From Cervus elaphus (taxonomy: Eukaryota > Chordata > Mammalia > Artiodactyla > Cervidae): 64,000 nucleotides of DNA. The notes under the pieces are model-generated. The model made no database searches and was not told the origin of the DNA. It worked only from the letters and a program-made list of their open reading frames with translations. The stretch covers positions 2,609,001 through 2,673,000 of the forward strand of contig NC_057820.1 of NCBI RefSeq assembly GCF_910594005.1, written 5' to 3'. Numbering within the stretch: position 1 is the stretch's first letter; every line of letters starts with the position of its first letter. This document shows positions 34,980-45,912 of this stretch, piece by piece. The position numbers and the translations under genes are program-made.

Positions 34980-36084
34980 CCAAGTCAAGCGCTGCTGACA
35001 GCCGGGCCCAGGGCCTCAGACCTGCCACCAGCGTCTGCGCTGCTCCCGCGCCCCTGGGAACCGCCCCCCGCCCCGGACTCCTCGGTACCTGGACGACAGC
35101 ACACAAGGCAGATGGGGGGGACGACATGGCATTTGAGTGCTTCCAAACCCTTACATGAAAGCAGGGCACGTCGTTAGGGAAACTCAGAAGCCAGGGACAT
35201 GTGTCGATGTACTAGCGACACGGGACATCCACAAAGACCCCCACACACAGGGCGAGGGCCGACACCCAGAGCTGAAGACCTGGAGGGGTGTCGGCAGGCG
35301 CGGCGGGTGGGTGGACAGAGGCCTGGAGGGACCGCCAGGGCCTGGGAGGGCGCGGCTCGGCACGGGTGAGCGCCAGCGTCCACGCGGGGACAGAAGGGAC
35401 TGTCTCCCAGGATTCCCTCTGGGACACCCCCCAAAACAGAGCACCCCCAAGGGACCCACCCATTGGACAGCTCTGGCCAAGCCTTCCACGTCCATCGCAC
35501 TGAAACGTGCTCGGAAAAGTCAGAACTCACCCCACGGACGCAGAGACACATGGTGCCCACCCTCAGGAAAGAACTGCAAATAGAGTTTAAAACACACCCA
35601 GGACCAGACTCACCTAGAATAAGCACAACCGACGGTGCTTTATGGCAACACCCGGGGAAAGGAAGAGGGGCTTAAAAATCACAGAGAAATAACAGAGAGA
35701 GGAAGCCGAGCTTCCGCATAGGAAACAAGATCCCCCGAGGGTGGTGGGGCCGTCCAGAGTGCAGCTGCTGGAGCCCCGCCAGGAGGGACCCGGCCACTGG
35801 GCACCACCCAGCACGGTCCCCGACTCTGCGGACCTTCAGACAGGGCGGGAGCACAATGTCCCCGGTCTCACACCCAGCAGACGGCGAGTGAGGCTCCGGC
35901 TGACTCCTGACTGATCACCCAGAGAACACACACTGACCCCAGCACTCCCAGGACCTGCACCTGCAGGAGGAAGGGAATGGGAGGTCCCACCGCCCCACTG
36001 CCTGTCCCCGACACTCCTCCCCATGTGTCACTTCTCAGCCTGCATCAGTGTGATGGTGGCGGGGACATGAGCCCTGGAGCGGCC
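34980..36084. other. Unique GC-rich DNA, nothing recognised
   Basis: No repeat or gene signature was found. Confidence 0.5.
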
Positions 36085-36200
36085 TCCAGGCCAAACTTGG
36101 CTCCTTGCTTGCTGGCTGTGTGACCTCGGGCAGGTAGCTCAACCTCTCTGAGCCTCATTTCTTGAGGCACAAATAGGGGTGATACACCCTGAGAACAACA
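36085..36200 (+). repeat. MIR SINE relic
   Basis: gctggctgtgtgacctcggg, caggtagctcaacctctctg and agcctcatttcttgaggcac reproduce the MIR core. Confidence 0.78.
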
Positions 36201-36606
36201 CCTCGAATCTGCCCAGCCTTGACTCCGAACGCCCCCTGGGACTCTGAGCCCTGTAGGTGTGCTGCCCATTTAATCCCCTCCAGGACCCAACGAAGCCAAC
36301 CCTGGGCTGGCCTAGAGAGGGACAGTCCCCGGGAAGCTTCCCCTCCAGCCCACAGTGGGCAAGGAGGGCTCTTCAGGATTTGCAAAGAGACGCACGGGCG
36401 GGATGATCCTTCTCCACCACACTCAGCCACCTGGGCACCAGACCCCAACCGGGGGCACCCCCACGAGGGCCTCTCGGGGACGCCGAGGTGGCAGAGAGGA
36501 CAGGGGACAGCCCCGTTCTCGACGGCATCCCTGAAGCCCCCCACCTGGGGTTTCTGTTACCTGACTTCACGAATGACTTCTTTATATGTTTACGGAGGTG
36601 TAGTTG
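36201..36606. other. Unique DNA, nothing recognised
   Basis: No repeat or gene signature was found. Confidence 0.5.
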
Positions 36607-36812
36607 GCTTCCCCGGTGACTCAGAAGTAAAGAATCTGCCTGATAAGGCAGAAGCCACAAGAGAAGCAGGTTCAATCCCTGGGTAGATACCCTGGAAGAG
36701 AAAATGGCAACCCACTCCAGTATTCTTGCTGGGATAGCCCTATGGACAGAGGAGCCCGGCGGGCTGCAGTCCATGGGGCTGCAGAGTCAGACATGACTGA
36801 GCGAGCGACTGG
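36607..36812 (+). mobile_element. Bov-tA SINE
   Basis: Head ggcttccccggtgactcaga, diverged middle (aagccacaagagaagcaggt), box gttcaatccctgggtaga and Bov-A unit to gagcgagcgactgggc. The gatcccctgg motif is shortened. No clear target duplication. Confidence 0.9.
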
Positions 36813-37204
36813 GCTCATGAGCACCACGGGGGTACTTTTTGTGGGTGAAAATCTTCTTGCTGGATGGCTGGACCTGGAAATTAGCTATTTTACAAACAAA
36901 CACTGAGGTGGTCTTTCAGATTGTTTTAATACAAGCTGCCTTTCCCGGAAAGCTTTTCCCGGAAAGCACCTATCATGTAAATTGGGGAAGAATAGAACTT
37001 GCTTATTTTAGCACTTTATAAGGAATTGCGCCCCATTCACCGAAAATGGAAACGTCGCCAGCGTCCCCCTGCTACTGACCACAGTGAGTCCCAGATGCAC
37101 TGTGGCCCCACCAGCGTCCACACACGGACACACGGGTTGTTAAAGTGATAACCCTCTTTCCCCCCATCTCGTCTGTGCCTTATATCAGGGCATTATGTTG
37201 CCTC
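36813..37204. other. AT-richer unique DNA
   Basis: No repeat signature is visible. It contains the paired STAT-like sites described separately. Confidence 0.5.
36942..36964. promoter_or_regulatory. Two tandem STAT-type (GAS) sites
   Basis: ttcccggaa occurs at 36942-36950 and again at 36956-36964. Each fits TTCN3GAA, the palindromic core bound by STAT dimers. They arise from a 14-base tandem duplication. Binding is not shown by sequence alone. Confidence 0.35.
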
Positions 37205-37425
37205 TCAAAATATGTGCACTGTGCTAAGCTGTGTCTGAGTCTTTGCGGTCCCACGGACCGTAGACCACCAGGCTCCTCTGTCCATGGGATTCCCAGACAA
37301 GAATACTGGAGTGGGTTTCCACTTCCTCCTCCAGGGGATCTGCCCGACCCAGGGATCGAACCCAGGTCTCATGTGTCTCCTGCATTGGCAGGCGGGTTCT
37401 TTACCACTAGGACCATCTGGGAAGA
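37205..37425 (-). mobile_element. Bov-tA SINE
   Basis: Antisense copy: gtgtctgagtctttgcggtc, accaggctcctctgtccatg, gacccagggatcgaacccag and the terminal accatctgggaag. Confidence 0.92.
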
Positions 37426-38192
37426 CATTTGTGTGCTAGGTTAAACTGCTTCTTTCATTCCAGCGTTGTAACTAGTATAGAAGGAAGGCGTGTATGAAAT
37501 AGTTTTTTAAATCAATAATTATAGCTTGCAATCCAGTACCATTTGCTGAGTATCTATTGTGTGCGGAGAAACGTGGCAGACGTAGGCGCCCGCACTGCCT
37601 CCGTCCTTGTAAATTCCTGCAAACAGGAGGTGCAGGATCTCTGTCTGCAGAAGAGAAAATGGGGCGAGGTTTGCAGAGAGAAAGCGTGGTAAGTGGTGAA
37701 GCAGGGAGTCCCATGGGACTGACCCTCCAGAGACACGTGCGATGTAACCGCTGAAGATGCATCTGTCCAGGGCAGAAGCCAGACCAAGGGCAGTTTGATT
37801 AGGACTGCCCTGAGCAGGCAGCCTCCCTCACTGCCCACCTGCACGCTTCGTGGGGTGACAACACCGACGCTCAGGTTACTATGAAGCGGAAGGAACCACA
37901 CACCTTCCCGCAGGAAGTCCCGCCGCGGAGACCCACCTGTGCCCTGAGACCACAGCGGCCCTTGAGATCGGGTTCCCTGGTGGGATCTCCTCTCCTCTAA
38001 CGGCTCCTCCGACCTTCCAGCCGGGTGGAATGCTCTCCAACTCTCTCCCGCTGCTTTCCCAGCAGCTGTGGGTAGTCAGCCCACCAGCCTCGCTGGCCCC
38101 TTTTACAGACTGACCAGTGCCCACAAGAGGCCTTCCCAGCCCCTGCTGACCAGGCCAGCTCTTTGAGACAAACGTTTTCCCCGAGTCCTCGT
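37426..38192. other. Unique DNA, possible MIR phrase
   Basis: catttgctgagtatctattgtgtg at about 37539 is MIR-like (antisense). Nothing else is recognised. Confidence 0.45.
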
Positions 38193-38221
38193 ATCTCTCT
38201 CTCTCTCTCTTTTTTTTTTTT
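38193..38221. repeat. (TC)n followed by T12
   Basis: Simple TC tract grading into poly-T. Confidence 0.85.
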
Positions 38222-38591
38222 ATCATATAGTTATTATGCCATCTAACAAAATCACTTGGGAACAACTGACAATAGAAGCCAACAGAGAAAATTCAGGAAT
38301 AATGAATCATCCCGAAATGAATTGTGGCAACACTTTGCTATTTTTCCTCAAACAATATTTGTCTTGTAAAAACAGATTATCTTCTTTTACAAGGAAAGGA
38401 CACACACAAAACTCCCTCTGTGATGGAGACTTGTCAAGAGGATCCTTGGAGACGTTCCCAAGCAGGAATCCAGCCCAGGCCAGCAGCTCTTTCCTTTGGT
38501 CAGTTTGTGATTTTGCTTCACACATTTTGCCCCTCTGTTGTTGGGTGGGCGCGCATTGAAGACTGCTGTGTCTTCCTGACAGAGTGATCTT
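38222..38591. other. AT-rich unique DNA
   Basis: No repeat family was recognised. This is a possible conserved non-coding island by composition only. Confidence 0.4.
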
Positions 38592-38755
38592 TTTAAAAAC
38601 GTATTATTTATTTACTCATTCATTTATTACTGTATTTCTTGGCTGTGCCACACAGCATATGGGATCCTACTTCCCTGACCAGGGATGGAACCTGTGCCCC
38701 GCCGCAGTGGAAGCTGAGAGTCTTAACTCAAAGGACCATCCGGGAATACCCCAGA
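38592..38755 (-). mobile_element. CHR-2-like SINE
   Basis: An A/T-rich tail at the left is followed by ttggctgtgccacacagcat, tccctgaccagggatggaac, cagtggaagctgagagtctt and the end ggaccatccgggaa. This order is typical of the tRNA-derived CHR-2 family of Cetruminantia. Confidence 0.75.
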
Positions 38756-38769
38756 CTGATGTGTTTGTC

Positions 38770-39940
38770 GTTATATCATTTTGTATGCGCCTCCTTGTCC
38801 CCGGTACTTCCCTTGTTTTGAGGTCTACTTTACATGCTGTTAATATCGTCTACACAATACTGTGTGGTCGTAACGTGACCACTCAAGCTTTCTTCTGATG
38901 AATGTTCGCCTGATTTATTTTTCTCCATTCGTTTGTTGTCAACGTACGTTTTCATTAAATTTGGAGTAAATTTCTTATTCACAGAATATACTGAGGTCAT
39001 GTATTTTTTTTCTCATTCTGCCAATCTGTCATTTAATTGCTGTAGTTAGACCGTTTGCATTTAATGTGGTTGTTAATAAGTTAGGGCTTAAGTTATGTTA
39101 TTTTTTGTTGTTTTCTCAGTTTTCCCATCTCTGCTTTTTTCCCCTACTTTGCTTTGGGTTACCTGAACATTTTTTTTTTTTTAGAATTCCACGTTGATTT
39201 ATCCATTGTTGTGAACTGTGCTTCTCGATACAGATTTTCATAGGGTTACTCCAGTTATAACATCATATACATAACTTGTCACAGGCCAGCACTGCCGTAA
39301 TTTTTCTGTTTTAAAGACATAAAAACATTACCTCCCTGGAGCTCCTTTTGCTGCCCCACAGTTATCATATAAATGCCTTCAATAACTCCCACACATACAT
39401 CGAGAATCACAACAGACAGTGGTATAATTTTTGCCTCACCTGTCAAATACGATTTAGAAAATTCCAGAGAAGGGAAGCTTGCTTTATTTACACGTATTTT
39501 TTGCTTGTCGTGTTCTTCCTTCCTTCCTGACATTCCAAGGCCCCTTAATTTTTTTTTAATCACTTTCTTTACGTTTAGAGAATTTCCTTTAACCAGTGTA
39601 TAAGGATAGGTCTGCTGATGACAAACACAAATAGCTCTTTTTCATCTCAGACTGTCTTGATTACCCCTCATTCCTGAAGAACATTTTCTCTGAGTTTAGA
39701 ATTCCTTCTGGGTTGACGGTTCTTTTCTTCCAGCATGGCCTGTGACGAGAAATCTGCTTTTCACTCACACGGTCTCCCCAGCAGGTATCGTTTTTCTCGG
39801 GCTGCTTTCAAGACTTTTCTTTGTCTTTCCTTCTAAAGCTTAATTATGATGAGTCTTGGTGTGGATTTATTTGGGTTGATCCTGTTCAGGGTTCACGCAT
39901 CTTGAATCTGCAGGCTTCTGTCTATGTCTGCCCTCGGACC
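38770..39940 (-). repeat. Ancient L1 relic (L1M/HAL1-like)
   Basis: T-rich antisense LINE with recognisable phrases: ctgtagttagaccgtttgca, gcatttaatgtggttgttaa, tagaattccttctgggttga, gagaaatctgcttttcactc and tatgatgagtcttggtgtgg. No coding capacity remains. Confidence 0.62.
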
Positions 39941-40406
39941 CAGGTCCATCCCGGCTCTGTGCCACCTGCTTCCTCCCTGTCCTCGGGTCACTCATGACGG
40001 GCAGGACCACCCAGGATTCTGACCTTCCACTCTGGAGGCCAAGAGACACGTGGCCCTGGACGTGAGTCAGGGGATGGTCCTGCAGCTGGACACCCTCTAG
40101 TCCAGCCAGGGCTCCACGTTCAGCTGTGGGATGGGAAAGGCAGGCAGGAGTGCCCCAGGGCAGGCAGCCGGCAGGGGAAAGGGCTCCGCACTACCTGGGG
40201 TCCCTGCCGTAGCACGTCTGCCTGTTTTATCCCGCTGTGCCTGGGTCATGTCCCCGCCAGCCTCAGAACAGGGAGAGGAGAGCAGAGACCACCTGTCTGT
40301 TTCTCTCAGCAGAGAGAACCGAATCTGGCCCCCAGCACACAGGAGGCTCTCAGCAAGTGCTCAGAGAAGGACTGGATGCCTGGGTACACGGATGCATGGA
40401 TGGGGT
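39941..40406. other. Unique GC-rich DNA, nothing recognised
   Basis: No repeat or gene signature was found. Confidence 0.5.
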
Positions 40407-40866
40407 TCAGTTCAGTTCAGTCCCTCAGTTGTGTCCGACTCTCTGCGACCCCATGAACTGCAGCACCTGTCCATCACCAACTCCTGGAGTTTACTCAAAC
40501 CCATGTCCATCGAGTCGGTGATGCCATCCAGCCATCTCATCCTCTGTCATCCCCTTCTCCTCCTGCCTTCAATCTTTCCCAGAATCAGAGTCTTTTCAAA
40601 TGAGCCTTCCCATCAGGTGGCCAAAACGTTGGAGTTTCAGCTTCAACATCAGTCCTTCCAATGAGTATTCAGGACTGATTTCCTTTAGGATGGACTGGGT
40701 TTGATCTCCTTGCAGTCCATGGGACTCTCAAGAGTCTTCTCCAACACCACAGTTCAAAAGCACCAATTCTTTGGCGCTCAGCTTTCTTTATAGTCCAACT
40801 CTCACATCCATACATAACTACTGGAAAAACCATAGCCTTGACCAGACGGACCTTTGTTGGCAGAAG
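40407..40866 (-). mobile_element. BovB LINE 3' end, 5'-truncated
   Basis: Antisense BovB from ttcagttcagttcagtccct to cggacctttgttggcagaag. It covers the C-terminal ORF2 region and 3' tail. A few bases are lost at about 40466 (cagcacctgtccatc), where sister copies read through a longer block. Confidence 0.93.
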
Positions 40867-41142
40867 CCTGCAAAACTAGAACCCAGGAAAGAGGAGACTT
40901 GGGGAGCGTGGCTCGGTCTGGGGGAAGGGCAAGGCTTGGGCAGCTCAGTGCTGTTGCCCCAGCAGTGCCTGGCATGGAGCAGGCGTCCAGTGTCTAGTCT
41001 CCGAGCAGAGGTCATGAGCACCGACCTGGGGATTCTCACCTCAAGGACAGCACGTGGCTTTGCGGAGGGAGGGGGTTTCACTCACACCTGCATCCGGGAC
41101 CACAGTGACCAAGTCCCTGCCCTTTCCCGTGCCTCCCGGGGA
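40867..41142. other. Unique GC-rich DNA
   Basis: Nothing recognised. Confidence 0.5.
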
Positions 41143-41225
41143 GCAGGGGATGATACCAGCTCGTTCTCTGGGAGCGTCGTGAGGTGGGGTGTTACAGCTG
41201 AGGCATTCAGGAGGGCGCTGGACAG
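41143..41225 (+). repeat. MIR relic
   Basis: ggggatgataccagctcgtt followed by gcgtcgtgaggtggggtgtt parallels the 3' half of MIR. Confidence 0.45.
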
Positions 41226-41289
41226 CTGCTGGGCGCCTAGCGACAAGAGCTGGTGTCAGCTGCCTCCCGTGTGAGACGGAGCGGGCTGG

Positions 41290-41410
41290 CGGGTGGACCA
41301 TCAACCTCATTCTACAAAAAACGGAACAGGCTCAGAGAGGCTCAGCCACCTGTCTGCAGTCACACAAGAATCCATACTGACCGAGCACTTGCTGTGTGCC
41401 TGGCCCCACG
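41290..41410 (-). repeat. MIR relic (antisense)
   Basis: acaggctcagagaggctcag and tgtctgcagtcacacaagaa match the antisense MIR core. gagcacttgctgtgtgcctg after it may be a second MIR piece. Confidence 0.55.
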
Positions 41411-42201
41411 CTGGCTCTGACGCTGCGAAAGCGAATCGGGTCCTCTCCCTTCACCCCCGGGGTAGGGGGCTAGGGGACTAGCACCCAGAGATGCTCATAT
41501 GTGCCCAGAGGTGGGCTGGGGGCATGGAAAACGGCGGCTGGTGTGGCCACTGCAACCGTACTGTGGCTAGAACGTGCCAAAATCTGCTCATCTTTCTGCC
41601 TGAGTGTGGCTGCCTGCTGCTCGGACCTGCCAGCAGTCGGGGTGGTCACAGGGGTGGAAAGAGACCCCGAGTGGGACCCACTCTCACCTCCGAACCACAA
41701 GCAAGCTTGGAAGGGCGAGAGCTGTCATCGGAAGCCCCAGTCTCACTGCCGTGTGGGGCCTAGCTTCCGGCTCCTCTGCTCTGACCATCTCTCCTAGGGA
41801 ACTGGTTGCTCCAGAGATGCTCAGAAACTGGCCCGATCAGCAGAGATTGTGCTCAGCAAACTGCATCAAACTCCTAAATCAATCTGAAGTCTGCCAAGAG
41901 CATCCAGTGGGATGCCCGTAACTCAGTTGACCGAGAAAGAAAATATCCTTCAGAGCCCCGATGGCCCTGTGAGAACCCACACAGACTTCCTCAAACAAGT
42001 TATCTTGGAAAGAAATTATGATGCAGGAAAGTGTTTTCTCCACTTTGGGGCAGTGGGGGCGGTGGCGGGGAGAACCAGGCACCCAGGTGGCTGAGATAAG
42101 GTTTGCATAACTCAAGAGGGAGGAGTGCAGTCTTTACCAGTCCTAAATGCAGATCAGATTTTCCTACAACCAACTGGAGAATTCCCAAGGCAGCAGGCAC
42201 T
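41411..42201. other. Unique DNA, nothing recognised
   Basis: No repeat or gene signature was found. Confidence 0.5.
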
Positions 42202-42216
42202 CCCAGGGCTCTCTCT

Positions 42217-42523
42217 GAATTGGAGTGAAAGTCGTGTCCGACTCTCTGTGACCCCGTGGACTATACAGTCCACAGAATTCTCCAGGCCAGAATACTGGAG
42301 TGGGTAGCCTGTCCCTTCTCCAGGGCATCTTCCCAAACTAGGGATCGAACCCAGGTCTCCCGCACTGCAGGCAGATTCTTTACCAGCTGAGCCACCAGTG
42401 AAGCCCAAGAATATTGGAGCGGGTAGCCTACCCCTTCTCCAGCGGATCTTCCCAACCCAGAAATCAAACAGGGGTCTCCTGCCTTGCAGGCGGATTCTTT
42501 ACCAACTGAGCTATCAGGGAAGC
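42217..42523 (-). mobile_element. Dimeric Bov-tA SINE with exact target duplication
   Basis: Two antisense tRNA-like parts (ctttaccagctgagccacca and ctttaccaactgagctatca) follow the Bov-A unit. An exact 15-base duplication, cccagggctctctct, lies at 42202-42216 and 42524-42538. The dimer therefore inserted as one unit and fairly recently. Confidence 0.95.
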
Positions 42524-42538
42524 CCCAGGGCTCTCTCT

Positions 42539-43030
42539 AGGGTCTTGCAAAAGGCAGTTTCTTTTAATTCAAAGGAAGAAGCTTTTAAGCGTATGGGAGG
42601 ACCCCCGGCCGCGGGACAGGAGCAGAAATGCACGACGCTGTGTGAGCCTCCGTGTAGCTTCAGCGTGCCATGGCCTGCAGCCAGGTGGGACGTCAGCACT
42701 CCCTGGTGAGTGGGGCTTTCCGAGGGGCAGGAAGGCCGTGGTGGGTGGTGGAGTGGAAGGAAGGGCCAGCTGCTCAGCAGCCCACCAGCAGACACCAGAA
42801 GTCTCCCGCAGACTGAGCCCTGTGGCCGTCAGCGGAGAGGGTGACGTGTCCCGGAGGTAGCAGGTAGAGGGATGTGGTCGTTGCCTCGGCTGTCTTCTGT
42901 GGACCGGTTGTGTCCCTGAATCCACGTGTGGAAGCTTTAACCCCCAGGAGGGTGGCATTCGGTGGTGGCACTGTCAGGAGCTGGTAGATGAATGACCCAG
43001 CGAGCACACAGGCGTGAGTGAGGGACCCGG
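42539..43030. other. Unique DNA, nothing recognised
   Basis: No repeat or gene signature was found. Confidence 0.5.
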
Positions 43031-43042
43031 CGTGGTCCATGG

Positions 43043-43240
43043 CGGTGGTGGTTTAGTTGCTCAGCTGTGTTCAACTCTTGCGACCCCATGGACTGCAGCC
43101 TGCCAGGCTCCTCTGTCCCTGGGATTCTCCAGGCCAGAATACCGGAGCAGGTTGCCATTCCCTTCTCCAGGGGATCTTCCCAGCCCAGGGATGGAACACA
43201 CTGAAGGTGGATTCTTTACCAACTGAGCCTCCGGTGGGCC
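43043..43240 (-). mobile_element. Bov-tA SINE with exact target duplication
   Basis: Antisense Bov-tA (gttgctcagctgtgttcaac ... ctttaccaactgagcctccg). The word cgtggtccatgg is exactly repeated at 43031-43042 and 43241-43252. The B-box region is shortened (gggatggaacacactgaagg). Confidence 0.95.
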
Positions 43241-43252
43241 CGTGGTCCATGG

Positions 43253-44489
43253 GGCACCCCCATACGCCCCGCCCCACTCCAGCAGCCTCCTCGGGGGTGA
43301 ATGCGGGGAGAGGAGGAGCCCTGCACCTCCACGCCCTCCAGGGCACCTGCCAAGGCATTGGCTCACACCCGCTGTCACACCAGGTCCCTCTTGGTGCCAG
43401 GACCAAGGAGGACAGGAGGCCCTGCTGACCGTCCCACCCACGGCCTGGAGGGCCCAGGATGGGTATGGGGGCGGGGTGACCCCCAGGCAGCTCTCCTAGC
43501 GGCTGGGGGACGCAGGCACCTAACCGAGGGGGTAGCCACAAAACCCCAGGGCTGCCCAGGCACTCCTTTCCAATCCCCCAGAGAGCCTGGGGTGACAGGC
43601 TCGGGATCACCTTGTCCCCTGCACGGCCCAGCCTTTCCAGGAGCACGGCTCTTTAGCCTTATGACCTGGGGTGCCCTTGGGAACCCCTAGCTGCCTCAAC
43701 ACCCCAACCAGGCAGGGGGCTAAAGAGGGGCATGCGGACCCCCCCAAGCACCGCCCACCAGCCCCGGTTTCCCATCTGAGCGCCCTCTGTCAGAGTTGGG
43801 GTTGTGGTCCCTCGGGAGAGTCTGGACTGGGCTCTTGCCAAACTGGCCCCCTTGGCGCCTGCCCAGAGCCACGGCTGGTCCTACAGACACACAGACGGGG
43901 TGCAGCCATCTCTGGGGACCTGTGGGCTCCGTCCTGTCCACTCCCAGCAGCTGTGGGGGGCCGTTTCTTCCCCCTCTGTGGGGGGCAGATTCCCATGTTG
44001 ATAAGAAAACATGCAAAGGAGGCTTGTTCTGTGTTGACCTTCGTGGGAGGAATCACAGTGGCGAATCCATGAGGGATGGGGAGCCAGGCTGAGCCTGGGA
44101 TCCCACCGCCTTCATGGCCCAGATGTCCCTGAGCCCCAGGGGTCCCCAGGACAGACCACCCTCCCTGCACGTCACAGACGGGAGACAAGCCCCCCAGAGG
44201 AGGCAAACGAACCTGCTGCCATCTGCGCACTTCCTGCTAGAATCCACTCTCTGCAAGGACCCCGCGAGGCCAGCTTGACCAGAAACCCCTGCCTGGATAT
44301 TGGATCAAAGTCTTCATCCCACTGGCCCCAGCCGCTGCCTGACGCCTGGTCTGCCTCCAGTGAGGATGCCACTGGGGAGTTTAGCCAGAATCCCTTCACC
44401 CCTGACCTTCTGCCTCACTGAGCTCCCATCCACTGACCCCACCTGCTCCTGAGTCAGACCCGCTCCTGTCCAGCCTGCATCCGGAGTTA
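43253..44489. other. Unique GC-rich DNA, nothing recognised
   Basis: No repeat or gene signature was found. Confidence 0.5.
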
Positions 44490-44585
44490 AGCCTGGTTCC
44501 ACATGGATGGCTCATTTCCTCTATTGCAATAGCCCTGAGTAAAATCTGCCCTCACTGATTTAACTGCTGTTTCTCTCTGACACTT
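44490..44585 (+). repeat. Possible LTR relic
   Basis: ctattgcaatagccctgagt followed by aaaatctgccctcactgatt resembles the poly(A)-signal region of mammalian LTRs, with the signal decayed to gagtaaaat. Family and boundaries are uncertain. Non-coding. Confidence 0.28.
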
Positions 44586-45021
44586 TTCCCCGCCCCATGC
44601 CGGCCCACGGGAGGGCCCAGGACAGCAGTTACCACTGTGACCCCATCCGTCCCCCTCCATGGGGTCCCTAGGGTGCAGGGATGAGGCGCTTGTCCCTGAA
44701 GCCTCTCCATCCCCCCACATGAGGAGATCTTCGCAGCCAGGTGGGAAATGTCACCGTCAGCCATGGTTCCGGCAGAGCTACCCGGGCACAGAAGACCGAT
44801 TCCGCCTGTTCCTTGTAACCCAGCAGGGCTCCGTCTGATCCAGTCCACCCTTGAGGCCCAGTCCCGTGGGGTCTGGCTCCCATGGGGCGGCCCTCCTCCC
44901 AAGGTGCCCGCTCTGCCGCCCTGGCCACTCCCTTCCCCCAGGAGAGAACGTTTCCTAAGAGAGACCCTCCCCCTGAGGTCTCCGCTCCCCTAGGGCATCA
45001 CCCACCCCTTCGGCTAAGTCT
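44586..45021. other. Unique GC-rich DNA
   Basis: Nothing recognised. Confidence 0.5.
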
Positions 45022-45033
45022 GTCCCTTCCTCA

Positions 45034-45320
45034 GTTCAGTTCAGTCGCTCTGTCGTGTCCGACTCTTTGCAACCCCATGAATCACAACACGCCAGGCCTC
45101 CCTGTCCATCACCAACTCCCAGAGCTTACTCAAACCCATGTCCATCGAGTCACTGATGCCATCCAGCCATCTCATCCTCTGTCGTCCCCTTCTCCTCCTG
45201 CCCCCAATCCCTCCCAGCATCAGGGTCTTTTCCAATGAGTCAACTCTTTGCATGAAGTGGCCAAAGTATTGGAGTTTCAGCTTCAGCATCAGTCCTTCCA
45301 ATGAACACCCAGGACTGATC
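45034..45320 (-). mobile_element. BovB LINE 3' portion of an inverted insertion
   Basis: Antisense 3' terminus (cagttcagtcgctctgtcgt ... caatgaacacccaggactga). It abuts a sense-oriented upstream BovB segment. The outer ends carry a target duplication, gtcccttcctca (45022-45033) and gtccctccctca (45661-45672), matching at 11 of 12 bases. The two halves are therefore one insertion. Confidence 0.95.
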
Positions 45321-45660
45321 TGCTTTATTGACTACGCCAAAGCCTTCGACTCTGTGGATCACAATAAACTGTGGAAAATTCTGAAAGAGATGGGAATACC
45401 AGACCACCTGACCTGCCTCTTGAGAAACCTGTATGCAGGTCAGGAAGCAACAGTTAGAACTGGACATGGAACAACAGACTGGTTCCAAATAGGAAAAGGA
45501 TTACGTCAAGGCTGTATATTGTCACCTTGCTTATTTAACTTATATGCCGAGTACATCATGAGAAAAGCTGGGCTGGAAGAAGCACAAGCTGGAATCAAGA
45601 TTGCCAGGAGGAATATCAATAACCTCAGATACGCAGATGACACCACCTTTTTGGCAGAAA
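45321..45660 (+). pseudogene. Inverted BovB RT-core segment
   Basis: Sense strand, open throughout. It carries RT motif A (LLYCLY-side FIDYAKAFDSVDH), motif B (LRQGCILSPCLFNLY) and motif C (LRYADDTT), and stops just after the aspartates. Roughly 480 bases of family sequence between this segment and the 3' portion are missing. A short overlap (gatctgctt-like) sits at the junction. Confidence 0.93.
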
Positions 45661-45749
45661 GTCCCTCCCTCATGAAGACCTAATCCTGAGGTCCGGCAGC
45701 TCGGCCGCTGGACGCACGGAGCGTCTACCGGCCGGTGGCCGTGTGCAGG

Positions 45750-45800
45750 TCATGGCCCCTCCCTGGGGCTCAGTCTTCTCATCTGCAAAATGGGGGCACA
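45750..45800 (+). repeat. Short MIR relic
   Basis: ggggctcagtcttctcatct followed by gcaaaatgggggcacagaca is the MIR core. Confidence 0.55.
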
Positions 45801-45839
45801 GACAAATTCCCTTCAGTTTGCAAATGGATGAGGAAAGCT

Positions 45840-45912
45840 GTTTCCGTGGCATAGCAGTTATCACGTTCGCCTCCAGGACTAAAGCACATTGGTGACCCTG
45901 AGTCGTCAATGG
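45840..45912 (+). pseudogene. tRNA-Val-like pseudogene (5' half conserved)
   Basis: gtttccgtggcatagcagtt followed by atcacgttcgcct closely follows the acceptor, D-arm and anticodon stem of tRNA-Val. The anticodon loop and the 3' half (aaagcacattggtgaccctg) have decayed and do not close an acceptor stem. It is a dead tRNA copy or the head of an unrecognised tRNA-derived SINE. Confidence 0.55.

Noticed and set aside
34243..35169. 308-codon proline-rich frame on the minus strand
   Set aside because: Its core is a translation of the G/A minisatellite, and the plus strand is open in two frames for the same reason.
36607..36812. Target duplication for this Bov-tA
   Set aside because: No convincing direct repeat is visible at its edges.
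44205..44230. CTCF-like motif (ctgctgccatctgcgc)
   Set aside because: The match covers only the central part of the consensus and fails at the end, so it is not supportable.
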